From contig NZ_CP120369.1 in the NCBI RefSeq assembly GCF_029892045.1, positions 496,001-560,000 of the forward strand: DNA of 64,000 nt, in the 5' to 3' direction. This stretch comes from Sinorhizobium numidicum. GTDB lineage: Bacteria > Pseudomonadota > Alphaproteobacteria > Rhizobiales > Rhizobiaceae. The notes beneath the pieces were generated by a model. That model was not told the DNA's origin. It made no database searches and saw only the letters and a list, made by a program, of their open reading frames with translations. Both the position numbers and the translations under genes were made by a program. Below are positions 39,140 through 47,631 of this stretch, piece by piece (position 1 is the stretch's first letter; each line of letters begins with the position of its first letter).

Positions 39140-39772
39140 ATGGGTGTCGCACAATATGATCCTGCTGCATTGGGGCGCCCGGCATGGAACGCTGGCAGGA
39201 AGGTGGGTGTAAAAAAGCCTCTCAAGCAGAGGCAAATTTGGGCAATTCGTTTCTTCCTTGATAGAGAGGGGCGCATGCGAGACCGAGCGCTTTTCGAGCT
39301 CGCGATCGACAGCAAGCTACGAGGCTGTGAACTTGTTAAAGTTAAGATCGGAACCCTCGTCACGGGCCAGGAGATCCGAACACGCGCTATGGTCACCCAG
39401 CAGAAAACCGGACGTCCTGTACAGTTCGAGATCACGGCGGACGTCAGGGCAAGTTTGCTCGCGTGGCTCGAACGAAGAGGCGGCACCATCGATGATTTCG
39501 CCTTTCCTAGTAGGGTCGATCATGCTGATCATCTCAGCACTCGCCAATATGCCAGATTGGTGGATGAGTGGGTCACTGCGGTTGGACTGCGCCGCGAAAA
39601 CTACGGCACGCACTCGCTCCGACGAACGAAGGCAGCGATGATTTACAAAGCGACGGGCAATCTTCGCGCAATCCAGATCCTCCTGGGGCATACCAAGATC
39701 GAAAACACGGTTAGGTATCTAGGTGTGGATATCGAGGATGCTCTCGAACTCGCCGAGCATACAGAGATCTAA
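39140..39772 (+). CDS. Short tyrosine recombinase/integrase
   Basis: A 210-residue recombinase lacking most of the usual N-terminal arm- and core-binding domains. The catalytic residues are visible: Arg in KLRGCELVKVKIG, His and Arg in GTHSLRRTKAAMIYKATG, and His plus Tyr in LLGHTKIENTVRYLG. Its N terminus YDPAALGRPAWNAGRKVG is typical of a compact rhizobial integrase family. It lies between the giant NTPase and the ubiquitin-like operon and may mobilise or rearrange this cassette. It may also be a stand-alone plasmid resolvase-like enzyme. Confidence 0.88.
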   Translation: MGVAQYDPAALGRPAWNAGRKVGVKKPLKQRQIWAIRFFLDREGRMRDRALFELAIDSKLRGCELVKVKIGTLVTGQEIRTRAMVTQQKTGRPVQFEITADVRASLLAWLERRGGTIDDFAFPSRVDHADHLSTRQYARLVDEWVTAVGLRRENYGTHSLRRTKAAMIYKATGNLRAIQILLGHTKIENTVRYLGVDIEDALELAEHTEI

Positions 39773-39792
39773 AGCTTGCAGCTCCGCACCGA

Positions 39793-39824
39793 GCGATGCC
39801 GTTCGCGCATGCGCGAACGGCATC
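39793..39824. repeat. Perfect 32-bp palindrome downstream of the recombinase gene
   Basis: CGATGCCGTTCGCGCA followed directly by its exact reverse complement, with no spacer, 20 bases after the recombinase stop. There is no T-run, so it is not a standard terminator. It could be a recombinase or attachment site, or a transcription end made by a cruciform. Confidence 0.85.
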
Positions 39825-39973
39825 GTCCAAATTCGAGGGAGCGGCTATGCGCCTTCGAAGCTGACGCGGCTAATCGGACGGCGCAAAGCCTAATAGTGGA
39901 ATATTGATGGGACTTCGGATTTCCCCACACGAACGCAACAGGCAAGCCGGGATCGACCGGCCTGCCGCGAGGT

Positions 39974-40384
39974 CTACCGCGGCGGCCCGAAGGAAGTGAG
40001 CCAGGTCCAGGCACGGCCCAGGGCAGCCAGCATACGCTGCAGGAAGGACAGACGCTTGGGATCGCGCTGCGCGTGACGTGCGATCTGTTCGCGCATCACC
40101 GCTTTCGATATGGCCGGATCGAAGGCGCGCAGCCACTCAACCTCGCCGGCCGTAATGACGTAATGCGAATTGCATGGTGCATCGCAGACGGCAATCGACG
40201 GGCGCACCGTCGCCATTCCATCTTGTTCAGTGACCTGGTGGCTGTCTGGCACCAGCAGCGAGACGCGATGACCGCAGCCGCAGGCGCACAGCAGGGCTCC
40301 GATCTCGAATTCCTCGCTGTGATAGACGACGCCCGGCATCAAAGGCTTGGGCATGCGTTCGACGGCTTCATAGCGAAATCTCAT
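39974..40384 (-). CDS. DUF6527-type metal-binding protein of a ubiquitin-like operon
   Basis: A 136-residue protein, last gene of the operon. Cys33, Cys35, Cys37 and His39 (LLCACGCGHR) and Cys67, Cys71 and His74 (VCDAPCNSHY) could bind one or two zinc ions. The C terminus has a helical segment and a Trp-rich end. DUF6527 proteins are often found with bacterial E1-like and multiubiquitin genes, and a peptidase or zinc-finger role has been considered. Its start overlaps the E1 stop as ATGA, so it is co-translated. The role here (processing, deconjugation or target binding) is unknown. Confidence 0.7.
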   Translation of the reverse strand: MRFRYEAVERMPKPLMPGVVYHSEEFEIGALLCACGCGHRVSLLVPDSHQVTEQDGMATVRPSIAVCDAPCNSHYVITAGEVEWLRAFDPAISKAVMREQIARHAQRDPKRLSFLQRMLAALGRAWTWLTSFGPPR

Positions 40385-41583
40385 CTAGGTTCCCCCGCCC
40401 GGTCCATCTCGAAGGTCACGGTATCGAAGATTGTCGCAGTCGCAGCACTCTCCCGGTCCAGCAGCCCGAAATGCTGCTTGAACCGGATCACGGCCATGTT
40501 GGCATTCAGCGCATTGAGTTCAGGAATCTGCGCCTGCTTGCGGTATTCGTCAGCTTTCGCGTTCTCGACCGGCAGACGCACCGTGCCCCGATTGTTGTCG
40601 AAGGCTTCACGGTCGGTGCCCGTAATGCGCACGAAACCGCTGAGCCCGACGGTTGAGCGGTTGAGGCCCATGCCGCAATCGACGAATGGAATGTCATTCG
40701 CACTCAGCCAGTCCACGATAAGCAGGCGCGCGGGCCCCTCATCGACCGAGACGAAAACGAAATCGAATTCGCGAAGTCGCATGACATTGTCGGCCGTGAT
40801 GCGTTCGGCGACCGGCACAATGCCTGCATGCCATTGATCATAATGTATGGCCAGGGCCTCGACCTTCAGCTTGCCGATGGCGCCGGGGATAAAGCCCGGC
40901 CATCGGAAGATCGTATGGAGGTGGACCTTGTCATCATCGAACAGCGCGATCTGCTCGAGATGGGTACGGGCTACGGAATCGAGAATGAAGGCGCCTGTTC
41001 CGCCAAGGCCGACGATCGCAACTTTCTTGCCGCGCAAGAGCGCCGAAAGATCATTAAGATGATAGCGCGCGGACATGGTGTCGGGAAGGCGCAGCGGCGA
41101 ACCCTGGGCAGCGGCCTTGACGGCGATGGCGCGCAAGGGCGTTGCGTTCGGATAGGCATTGATCGCCGGCGTCGTGATCGTATCGATGTAGGTCCGCACC
41201 TTTTCCTCGAACGACTGGTACGGACGCAGCGCGCCTTGCTCATCCATCAGTTTGTACGAAAACGAGCTCGTCGTGATCAGTTCCGGCGTCACGGTTACGG
41301 CACCGTCGCCGCCGCCAAGCCGAAGCGCGCGCCCCTGCTGGTCGTGCGGCCTGACGCCCCGCCACCACGCCTGATGATTGGAGGGCGGGCCGATGACCGT
41401 TCCGTCCAGATCGAGCGGGCTCACCCAGTCGCCATACTGCAACCCGCCTTGGCCATCGAGATAAGGCAGGCCGTAGATCACGAGATACCCGCTGACAAAG
41501 TCGATCAGATATCCTGTCTCATCCAGATCCCTGAGGAAGGGGTTATGATTCGCCAGTTCCGGCAACCCGAAAGCGCATTCCAT
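40381..41583 (-). CDS. E1-like/ThiF-family enzyme with N-terminal DUF6791-like domain
   Basis: A 400-residue protein. Residues 1-160 form an N-terminal domain (NHNPFLRDLDETGYLIDFVS, then YLDGQGGLQYGDWVSPLDLD) like DUF6791. Residues 170-400 are a ThiF/E1 adenylation fold with nucleotide loop VGLGGTGAF (191-199), acidic FDDDKVH (215-221), Arg227 and Lys239-type ATP contacts, and Cys303 in VDCGMGLNRS as a candidate thioester residue. Such enzymes adenylate the C terminus of a ubiquitin-like protein. The gene overlaps the upstream Ubl gene by 41 bases and the downstream gene by 4. No separate E2 or JAB gene is visible, so the N-terminal domain may supply a missing activity (inference). Confidence 0.82.
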   Translation of the reverse strand: MECAFGLPELANHNPFLRDLDETGYLIDFVSGYLVIYGLPYLDGQGGLQYGDWVSPLDLDGTVIGPPSNHQAWWRGVRPHDQQGRALRLGGGDGAVTVTPELITTSSFSYKLMDEQGALRPYQSFEEKVRTYIDTITTPAINAYPNATPLRAIAVKAAAQGSPLRLPDTMSARYHLNDLSALLRGKKVAIVGLGGTGAFILDSVARTHLEQIALFDDDKVHLHTIFRWPGFIPGAIGKLKVEALAIHYDQWHAGIVPVAERITADNVMRLREFDFVFVSVDEGPARLLIVDWLSANDIPFVDCGMGLNRSTVGLSGFVRITGTDREAFDNNRGTVRLPVENAKADEYRKQAQIPELNALNANMAVIRFKQHFGLLDRESAATATIFDTVTFEMDRAGEPR

Positions 41584-41995
41584 CTTTCACCTTCACTTTC
41601 TGACCGGGTGCGAGCGTGCCGCTCTGGTTTTCGACCGGACCGTGGGAGTATTTGACGAGATATTCGTTTGAGGGCTGGCCGCCCTGCCCGAGATAGAGAT
41701 CGACCACGCGGGCGTATGTGATCTTGTTGGTATCGATCTCGTGCTCGTCGCCATTGACGAAAATGTCGAAGACCTTCTGACTATAAAAATGCTGATCCCG
41801 CGTCAGATGGATCGGCGTCCCATCACGCTGAATGCGCTCATCTTCTCCGTCGCCTGGGACCTCGCGATAGAGCTTTTCGCGCCTCTGGATTTCGGCAAGC
41901 GCATAGAGCGCTTCGCCCGTCGTCGGGTTGGGTGACTCGATCGCCACGCGGTTGATATGGATGCGCACGATGTGCGCCGCGGCAATGTCCAGCAT
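41543..41995 (-). CDS. Multiubiquitin-type protein with two ubiquitin-like repeats
   Basis: A 150-residue protein, first gene of the operon. The first unit starts IVRIHINRVAIESPNPTTGE and contains LYALAEIQRREKLYREVPGD. The second starts KVFDIFVNGDEHEIDTNKIT and contains YARVVDLYLGQGGQPSNEYL, with LAPGQKVKVKDGMRFRVAG at the end. Both have the beta-grasp pattern of the Multiubiquitin family. The protein ends GTGES rather than in the Gly-Gly of eukaryotic ubiquitin, so either two residues are trimmed or the tail itself is used. The adjacent E1-like gene is its likely activating enzyme. The promoter would lie upstream of 41995, near the divergent regulator. Confidence 0.78.
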   Translation of the reverse strand: MLDIAAAHIVRIHINRVAIESPNPTTGEALYALAEIQRREKLYREVPGDGEDERIQRDGTPIHLTRDQHFYSQKVFDIFVNGDEHEIDTNKITYARVVDLYLGQGGQPSNEYLVKYSHGPVENQSGTLAPGQKVKVKDGMRFRVAGTGES

Positions 41996-42122
41996 GTTTC
42001 ATGTCCTTTCCCGCCTCTGGCGGTGCTTGCATTTCGCCCTGGCCGGTGGCATTTTGGTGTCCGACCGGACAACAGGGAGGGCCCGAAAAAAGCCCTGGTC
42101 TTGTTCATGTAAGATCAGAGCC

Positions 42123-42142
42123 TGTTGTCTACGCAGACAACA
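42123..42142. promoter_or_regulatory. Operator-like palindrome between the Ubl operon and XRE/ImmA genes
   Basis: TGTTGTCT-ACGC-AGACAACA, perfect 8-bp arms with a 4-base spacer, followed by AT-rich sequence and a strong AAGGAGG before the XRE gene. It is placed to be bound by the XRE protein and to govern both directions. Confidence 0.6.
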
Positions 42143-42177
42143 ATTAAGCATTAATTAAAATTTGTCAAGGAGGGCGA

Positions 42178-42564
42178 ATGCCGGACACAGCACTGGGCGT
42201 ATGGTTGAAAGGCCTGAGGGAGGAAAAGAAGCTGAGCCTGAGGGATCTCGGCCAGCGCAGCGAGGTCGATCACGCCTACATTCACAGACTTGAAACGGGC
42301 GTGAAGGAAGCCCCATCCGGAGACGTTTTGGACAAGCTCGCACAGGCGCTGTCAGCCTCAAAGCGCGATCGCGACGTTCTGCATCATCTCGCGCGCCAGA
42401 CAAACGTGGATCCGAATATCCTGGAATTTGTCCGTAAGGACCAGAGCATCAGCGCCGATGAGTTGCAGATGCTGTCTACCGTTGTGAATCGCGGCACGCG
42501 CGCGGATTACGCGACCTCGCTAGCGCGTATCAGGCGGATGATGATGGATGACGATGATGGATGA
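42178..42564 (+). CDS. XRE-family transcriptional regulator
   Basis: A 128-residue DNA-binding protein with an N-terminal Cro/CI helix-turn-helix (LREEKKLSLRDLGQRSEVDH, then AYIHRLETGVKEAPSGDVLD). A helical tail ends in acidic residues. It has a very good ribosome site (AAGGAGG). The stop overlaps the start of the ImmA-like protease gene by 17 bases. In ImmR/ImmA-type modules the protease cleaves the repressor to switch on an element, so this protein may be the cleaved repressor of the divergent ubiquitin-like operon (inference). Confidence 0.88.
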   Translation: MPDTALGVWLKGLREEKKLSLRDLGQRSEVDHAYIHRLETGVKEAPSGDVLDKLAQALSASKRDRDVLHHLARQTNVDPNILEFVRKDQSISADELQMLSTVVNRGTRADYATSLARIRRMMMDDDDG

Positions 42565-43417
42565 GTTGTCAGTAGTTTCCTCGGCACGGGCGTTTATCAG
42601 CAAATGCGGGCCTCTTGCACAGCCGGTCTCGGTCGATACATACGCGGCAGCAATCGACGGCACGATCAAGAAGGAAGCCTTGAACGACGGCGAAGATGGC
42701 TGGTCGTTCAAGACGCCCAAGGGTAGGTACAAGATCTGCGTGAACTGTAATCAGAACGACAGGCGCCAGAGATTTACCGTCTGCCACGAGGTCGCCCACG
42801 CCGTTTTAGACATCGCCCCCGATCATAGCCAGCCAAGCTGGAGTTTCAGCAAGCGGCCCCAAGGCGAGATTTTTTGCGACATTTTCGCCGCCGAGTTACT
42901 CCTGCCTTACAAGCTCTTCAAGCCGCAGGTTGACATGGCGGAAATGGGGATGGCGGCGGTCGGCGCGCTCGCCGATGACTTCGACGCCTCGCTTCTTGCG
43001 ACCGGCTCGCGTTTTGCAACCTTCTCGAAAAATCTCTGCGCGTTCGTCGTTGCGGAAGGTGGCAAGGTTCGCTACAGCGCCCGCTCGGCGAGTCTACGCC
43101 AAGCAAAGGGCTGGATCAGGCCCGGATCGCTCCTGCCCGAGGGTTCCTACAGCGCCCGCGCACGAGCGGGCGAGAAATCGTCACGACCTGAAGAAACTGA
43201 GGCCGATGAATGGTTCGAAGACTGGGACCGCGATGGCGGTCTCTTCGAAGACGTCCTGCATGTCGATCAATGGGATCAGACGCTGACGCTACTGTGGTAC
43301 GAAGAGGAGGATGCCCCGCCCCGGCGTATCGAGCGTAAACAATGGGAGGAAGAGACCCATGGCCTGCGGGAGCTTGACGGCAATCTGCCCTGGCCGGGCC
43401 GCAGGAAGCGGCGATAG
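42548..43417 (+). CDS. ImmA/IrrE-family metallopeptidase
   Basis: A 289-residue zinc peptidase. The HExxH motif CHEVAHAVLD has His80, Glu81 and His84; a third ligand Glu116 lies in FAAELLLP. The N-terminal domain fits ImmA/IrrE. The C-terminal 120 residues are long, acidic (DEWFEDWDRDGGLFEDVLHV) and end in a basic stretch; they may sense a signal or hold the substrate. Co-transcribed with the XRE gene and divergent from the ubiquitin-like operon. It probably cleaves the XRE repressor in response to phage or DNA damage, as in ICEBs1, or could process the Ubl protein. Confidence 0.9.
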   Translation: MTMMDELSVVSSARAFISKCGPLAQPVSVDTYAAAIDGTIKKEALNDGEDGWSFKTPKGRYKICVNCNQNDRRQRFTVCHEVAHAVLDIAPDHSQPSWSFSKRPQGEIFCDIFAAELLLPYKLFKPQVDMAEMGMAAVGALADDFDASLLATGSRFATFSKNLCAFVVAEGGKVRYSARSASLRQAKGWIRPGSLLPEGSYSARARAGEKSSRPEETEADEWFEDWDRDGGLFEDVLHVDQWDQTLTLLWYEEEDAPPRRIERKQWEEETHGLRELDGNLPWPGRRKRR

Positions 43418-43728
43418 GTTAGGCCCTGAACTTATTGTCAGGCCGGCGCATCGGTTGGGTCGCTCGCCATAAGCGGCCCTTTTCAGCGTTCGAGAAGGAT
43501 CATTCCCACACTTTATGCGCTCCAATTCGAGCGGCCGCTATCGTTTTTTCGAGAGAAAAAGCTGCCGGTCTGTTCACGGCCCCAGAGCCGACATTCATCC
43601 CTCACCTTGGGACCGATGCCGCCGCACTCAATTAATGCTGTTTCATTAAGGAATTAGCTGGCGGAGTATTGCCAGCCACATGTCGGTGCTGCCATATCGG
43701 GTCTCAATCGAGATCCGGACCTTTCGCT
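43418..43728. other. Intergenic region without a recognised gene
   Basis: Between the metallopeptidase and a truncated gene. It contains a GCTGGC-N8-GCCAGC hairpin at 43657-43676, with no clear T-run. Nothing else is recognised. Confidence 0.4.
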
Positions 43729-44242
43729 ATGCAACTGACACGTCTTGAGCTTTATAAACGGGTCTGCGACAGCCCGCTGAGTAAAGTCACCCCCGAGTTC
43801 GGTGTCTCCGGCACGGCGCTGGCCGCCATCTGCAAACAATATCAAGTGCCCTACCCCGGATCCGGATACTGGACCCGCAAATCGCTTGGGCTTCCGGCAG
43901 AACTGCCAACGCTGCCGGCGATGTCTGACGACATCATCGAGATAACGCCGTGGGTCCCGAAGCCACGACAAAGGAGACCGCCGGAAGAAGGCTCTGTTCG
44001 CAACACAAGGGCCGCAACAAGACCTCATCGTCCAGCACGTCATCCGCTGTTGTTCGGGGCGGAGGAACACTTCCGAAAGACGCGCGAGGTGAAAGAGGGC
44101 GAGTTCCTCAGGCCCTACAAGAGGATCCTGCCCGATCTGATATCATCAGAATCTGCGTTGCTGCGTGCACTATCGATCGCCAATGACATCTACCTCGCGC
44201 TAGACAAACAGGGTTATCGAGTACACTGTCGCTTGGCATTTA
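43729..44242 (+). pseudogene. HTH-containing gene of unknown function, cut by an ISL3 element
   Basis: The ATG at 43729 gives MQLTRLELYKRVCDSPLSKV, then FGVSGTALAAICKQYQVPYP and GSGYWTRKSLG. This N-terminal DNA-binding-like motif, with a conserved Gly-Tyr-Trp, is common in proteins from integrative elements. The middle is basic and low in structure, then comes SALLRALSIANDIYLALDKQ. The normal sequence breaks at about 44225, just before the ISL3 end, so the 3' part is missing. Its function is not known. Confidence 0.5.
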
Positions 44243-44245
44243 ATT

Positions 44246-46004
44246 AGGGTCTTCCTCAATTTGTGTGGTTCACTCGCCGTTAAACATGATGCCGCTATAG
44301 GCGGGTATGCGAACGAAAATGAAATGGTCGCCCGGCCCAGGGGCAAAAGTTCTGGGTGTCGCGCTCACAAATGATGATGGTTGGGTCGTTTCCGCTGCCG
44401 GACCAGACTTCGGCATTTGCCCTGATTGCGGGCGGCGAAGCCGAAATCGGCATGGCTGGTGCAACCGAAGCCTCCAAGATCTGCCGGTCCAGGGCAAGAC
44501 CGTAACGGTGAAGCTTCGGTTGAGCCGCTGGCGGTGCGCGCATCAGACATGTGAACGACAAACGTTCACCGACCGACTGCCGACGATTGCGTCCCCTTAT
44601 GCGCGCCGGACAAGGAGGGTCTCCGCGATTGTCGGTCTGCTCGGTCATAGCGCCGGCGGCCGCCCCGGCGAGCGCTTGATGCGTCGGCTCGGCATGCCGG
44701 TCAGCGACGACACGATCCTGCGGCAGCTGAAGCGGGATGCCGCGCTCGCTCATTGCGACGCCACGATCCGGGTCGTTGGCATAGATGATTGGAGCTGGCG
44801 GCGATCGTGGCGCTACGGCACGATGATCGTCGACCTGGAGCGCCGTTCGGTCGTCGACATCCTTGGCGACCGGAGCGTTGCGAGTGCCGCGTGATGGCTG
44901 GAGCGGCACCCTTCTGTCGAGATCGTAAGCCGAGACCGATGCGGGCTGTACGCACAAGCTGCTCGCGAGGGTGCGCCGCAAGCGCTTCAGGTCGCTGATC
45001 GGTTCCATCTCATGCAGAATCTGCGGGTCGCAATCGAGGAGCAGATGAGCCTTTCCGGCCGCGCCACTGGACGAGCATTGCTGCCGGATAAAAGAATCGG
45101 GAGCGCGCAAATCGATCTGAGTCGGGATCCGCACGTTGACGCAAGGCACCGCCGCCGGCGTCACGCTCATCGACAATCACGGCAGGTGGTGTTCGATACT
45201 GTGCACGCTTTGAATGAGGAAGGTCTGTCCTATTCGGAGATCGCACGTCGCACCGGCTACGGCCGGCGCAGCATCGCGAAATGGCTGACTTTCGAGGCGC
45301 CACCCGACCGACAGAAGGCGGCGTTGAAGCGACATCGCCCCTGTACTTCGAGGCGTTTCTCGCCGCGTGCTGGGAAGATGGCAAGCGCTGCGGACGGCAT
45401 CTGTTCCACGATATCAAACAGCGCGGCTACACGGGCAGTTTCGCGAATCTCGAGCGGCTTCTCGCAAGCTGGCGCCGTCCGAAGAGATCGGCCAAGGACA
45501 GCGCTTCGCCGGCTCCGATTATCTCGCATCAATCAGGCCGCGCTGCTGTCCCGATACGCGATCGGGAGACCGGTCATGTGATCTCGCCGGTGGTCGCAGC
45601 TGCCCTTTGCATGAAGCCGCGACGCATGCTGACGATCACTCAGGCGAGAAAGGTCGATGCCTTGAAACAGGGCTCGCCTGAGTTCGCTTTGATGCGCAGC
45701 CTTGGCATGCGCTTCCGTGGAATCTTTCGCAGCCGCGATCCGGGCAAGCTCGACAGCTGGATTGACGATGCCGTTAGCTCGGGTTTGGTCGTAATTAAGC
45801 GGTTCGCACGCGTCCTGCACCGCGATCTTGATGCCGTCTGCAACGCCATCGAACTGTCATGGAGCAACGGCCAGGCGGAAGGCCAAATCAACCGCCTGAA
45901 GACAACCAAGCGTGCAATGTATGGCAGAGCTGGCCCGAAGCTGCTCAGGGCACGCATGCTGCCGCTCGACCAAAATCGCCACCACCCAAAGTGAGGAAGA
46001 ACCC
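44246..46004 (+). mobile_element. ISL3-family insertion sequence, degenerate
   Basis: Imperfect terminal repeats are visible: GGGTCTTCCTCAATTTGTGTGG near 44247 and, inverted, CCACCCAAAGTGAGGAAGAACCC at 45982-46004. Flanking ATTTAATT (left) and ATTTAACT (right) may be a slightly mutated 8-bp target duplication. The single gene inside is a broken transposase. Confidence 0.7.
44307..45994 (+). pseudogene. ISL3-family transposase, with in-frame stop and frameshift
   Basis: The N-terminal zinc-finger region GICPDCGRRSRNRHGWCNRS and WRCAHQTCERQTFTDRLP, then IRVVGIDDWSWRRSWRYGTM, belong to an ISL3 transposase. At 44892-44894 a TGA interrupts the frame; the same frame continues with WLERHPSVEIVSRDRCGLYA and VADRFHLMQNLRVAIEEQ. 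Around 45310-45360 a frameshift occurs, and the C terminus (SSGLVVIKRFARVLHRDLDA, then SWSNGQAEGQINRLKTTKRA) is in another frame. It cannot produce active transposase. Confidence 0.85.
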
Positions 46005-46158
46005 ATTTAACTTCTGTGGTTGCCGCCCGTTGCGCAAGTAGTTTTCTGACCTTTTTGACGTGTGATCGAGTGCGGTCTTCTGTCAGGCCTTTATCTACGG
46101 CACTTTCAAAAGCCGCTGGCCAGTATGGTGATCTGCGGATCGGGTTCAAATCTGCCAA
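46005..46158 (-). other. Possible 5' gene fragment interrupted by the ISL3 element
   Basis: The minus-strand frame starts MADLNPIRRSPYWPAAFESA, then VDKGLTEDRTRSHVKKVRKL and LAQRAATTEVK, and runs into the right end of the ISL3 element. The sequence looks like a genuine small-protein N terminus, but I cannot name the family. Its continuation on the other side of the IS is not evident. Confidence 0.3.
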
Positions 46159-46277
46159 ACGAGCTCTACGCCCTCAGTTAAAGTCTGGTTTTCCCGGTCC
46201 AGATCTGTTCGATCATGCGCCCATTCAGGTCATCGACTTCTCACACCTCCTTGCCAGTCCTGGTTATCCGCGGGGTC

Positions 46278-47306
46278 TCACGCCGGCACAGCCAGAGCCG
46301 GGTCTCGATAATCTTCCTGCTTCGTCAGCATGGCCCATATTTTCCGAGCCATTTTGTTCGCCAGCGCGATCGTCACCAGCATGCGCGGCTTCTTCGCGAG
46401 CATCCGCGAAAGCCACGATCCTTGCGCTGGCGGTTTGCGACCCGCCCAACTCACGCGGGCCATTGCTCCGATGATCAGGAGCCTGCGGATATCGGCCTGA
46501 CCAGCCTTCGACACCCGGCCGAGCCTCTCTTTCCCGCCAGAAGAAAACTGTCGTGGAACGAGGCCGAGCCAAGCGGCAAAGTCCCGGCCGCATCGGAAGC
46601 TCTGCATCGCTGGCGCGAAAGCTTCGACAGCCAGTGCGATCAGCGGCCCCACACCCGGCATGGTCTGAAGCCGGCGCGCGGTTTCGCTCTGCCGCGACAG
46701 GTCAGCGAGCTTCTTCGTCTTCTCCTCGATCCGGGCCGTCTTCTCGCCGATCTGGGCCAGAAGGTCGTGGCACTCCTCCCGCACAAGCTCGGGCAGGTCG
46801 ATTTCAGTATTCTCGACAATCGCCTCAATGCGCTTGACGTGACCAATCCCCTGCGGAATGACCTGCCCATATTCGTAGAGAACGGCGCGCAGAGCGTTCA
46901 CCAGTTCCGTTCGCTGGTGCACAATACGCTCCCGCGCGCGAAACAGAACCGCCCGCGCTTGCTGATCAGCGGTCTTCGGCTCGACAAAACGCATTTCAGG
47001 CTGGCGGGCCGCGATGGCGATTGCCTCGGCATCGGCCGCGTCGTTCTTCTGCCGCTTCACGAACGGGCGCACATATTGCGGCGCGATCAACTTTACTGCA
47101 TGGCCCAGCTTGACCAGCTCGCGCGCCCAGTAATGGGCGCTGCCGCAGGCTTCCATAACAACAAGCGCCGATGGCTGCTCTGACATGAACCGCAAGAACT
47201 GCCCACGAGACAGTTTCTTGCGATACTTCACATCGCCTGTCATCGATGCCCCATGCAGCTGGAAAACATTCTTTGCCAGATCCACCCCGATGATCATGTC
47301 CTTCAT
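46278..47306 (-). CDS. IS110-family transposase
   Basis: A 342-residue intact transposase. The DEDD domain has IIGVDLAKNVFQLHG, VVMEACGSAHYWAREL and KNDAADAEAIAIA. The C-terminal domain has MPGVGPLIALAVEAF and the serine-containing WLGLVPRQFSSGGKERLGRV. It differs from the copies at 3345 and 55782 but is close to the one at 57219. It sits directly left of a repeated gene fragment. Confidence 0.93.
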   Translation of the reverse strand: MKDMIIGVDLAKNVFQLHGASMTGDVKYRKKLSRGQFLRFMSEQPSALVVMEACGSAHYWARELVKLGHAVKLIAPQYVRPFVKRQKNDAADAEAIAIAARQPEMRFVEPKTADQQARAVLFRARERIVHQRTELVNALRAVLYEYGQVIPQGIGHVKRIEAIVENTEIDLPELVREECHDLLAQIGEKTARIEEKTKKLADLSRQSETARRLQTMPGVGPLIALAVEAFAPAMQSFRCGRDFAAWLGLVPRQFSSGGKERLGRVSKAGQADIRRLLIIGAMARVSWAGRKPPAQGSWLSRMLAKKPRMLVTIALANKMARKIWAMLTKQEDYRDPALAVPA

Positions 47307-47402
47307 CCGCCGTCCTCTCTGTTCTGTGGCCTACACCACGTCACCTTGGCACATTGCGATGCCGTTAGGGGAGGACGGCAACCACCCCATCTGCCAAGCG
47401 AC

Positions 47403-47530
47403 ACGATAGACGCCATCCGCGACATGCGCGAGCAGACTGGCACCGCAGGAACCGATACGGCACAGGACGTTCTAATCGATCTGCGGATAGCGTCGGCACG
47501 CGCTCGCGACCTTTCCGCCGAAGAGGTCAG
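47403..47530 (+). repeat. First copy of a repeated gene fragment
   Basis: About 128 bases, very similar to 51196-51325 in direct orientation. Both encode, in the plus frame, a peptide of the type IRDMREQTGTAG followed by DVLIDLRIASARARDLSAEE. The copy breaks off at both ends and is a remnant of an unrecognised gene. Confidence 0.75.
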
Positions 47531-47631
47531 AGCTGCCTGTCAATGCGCAGAACCTTACAGTTCAGAACCTCCTTCATGGCCGTGTTAACCGCTGTTATTT
47601 CGACAGCTATGCCAAGGATTTTGGAGCTGCC

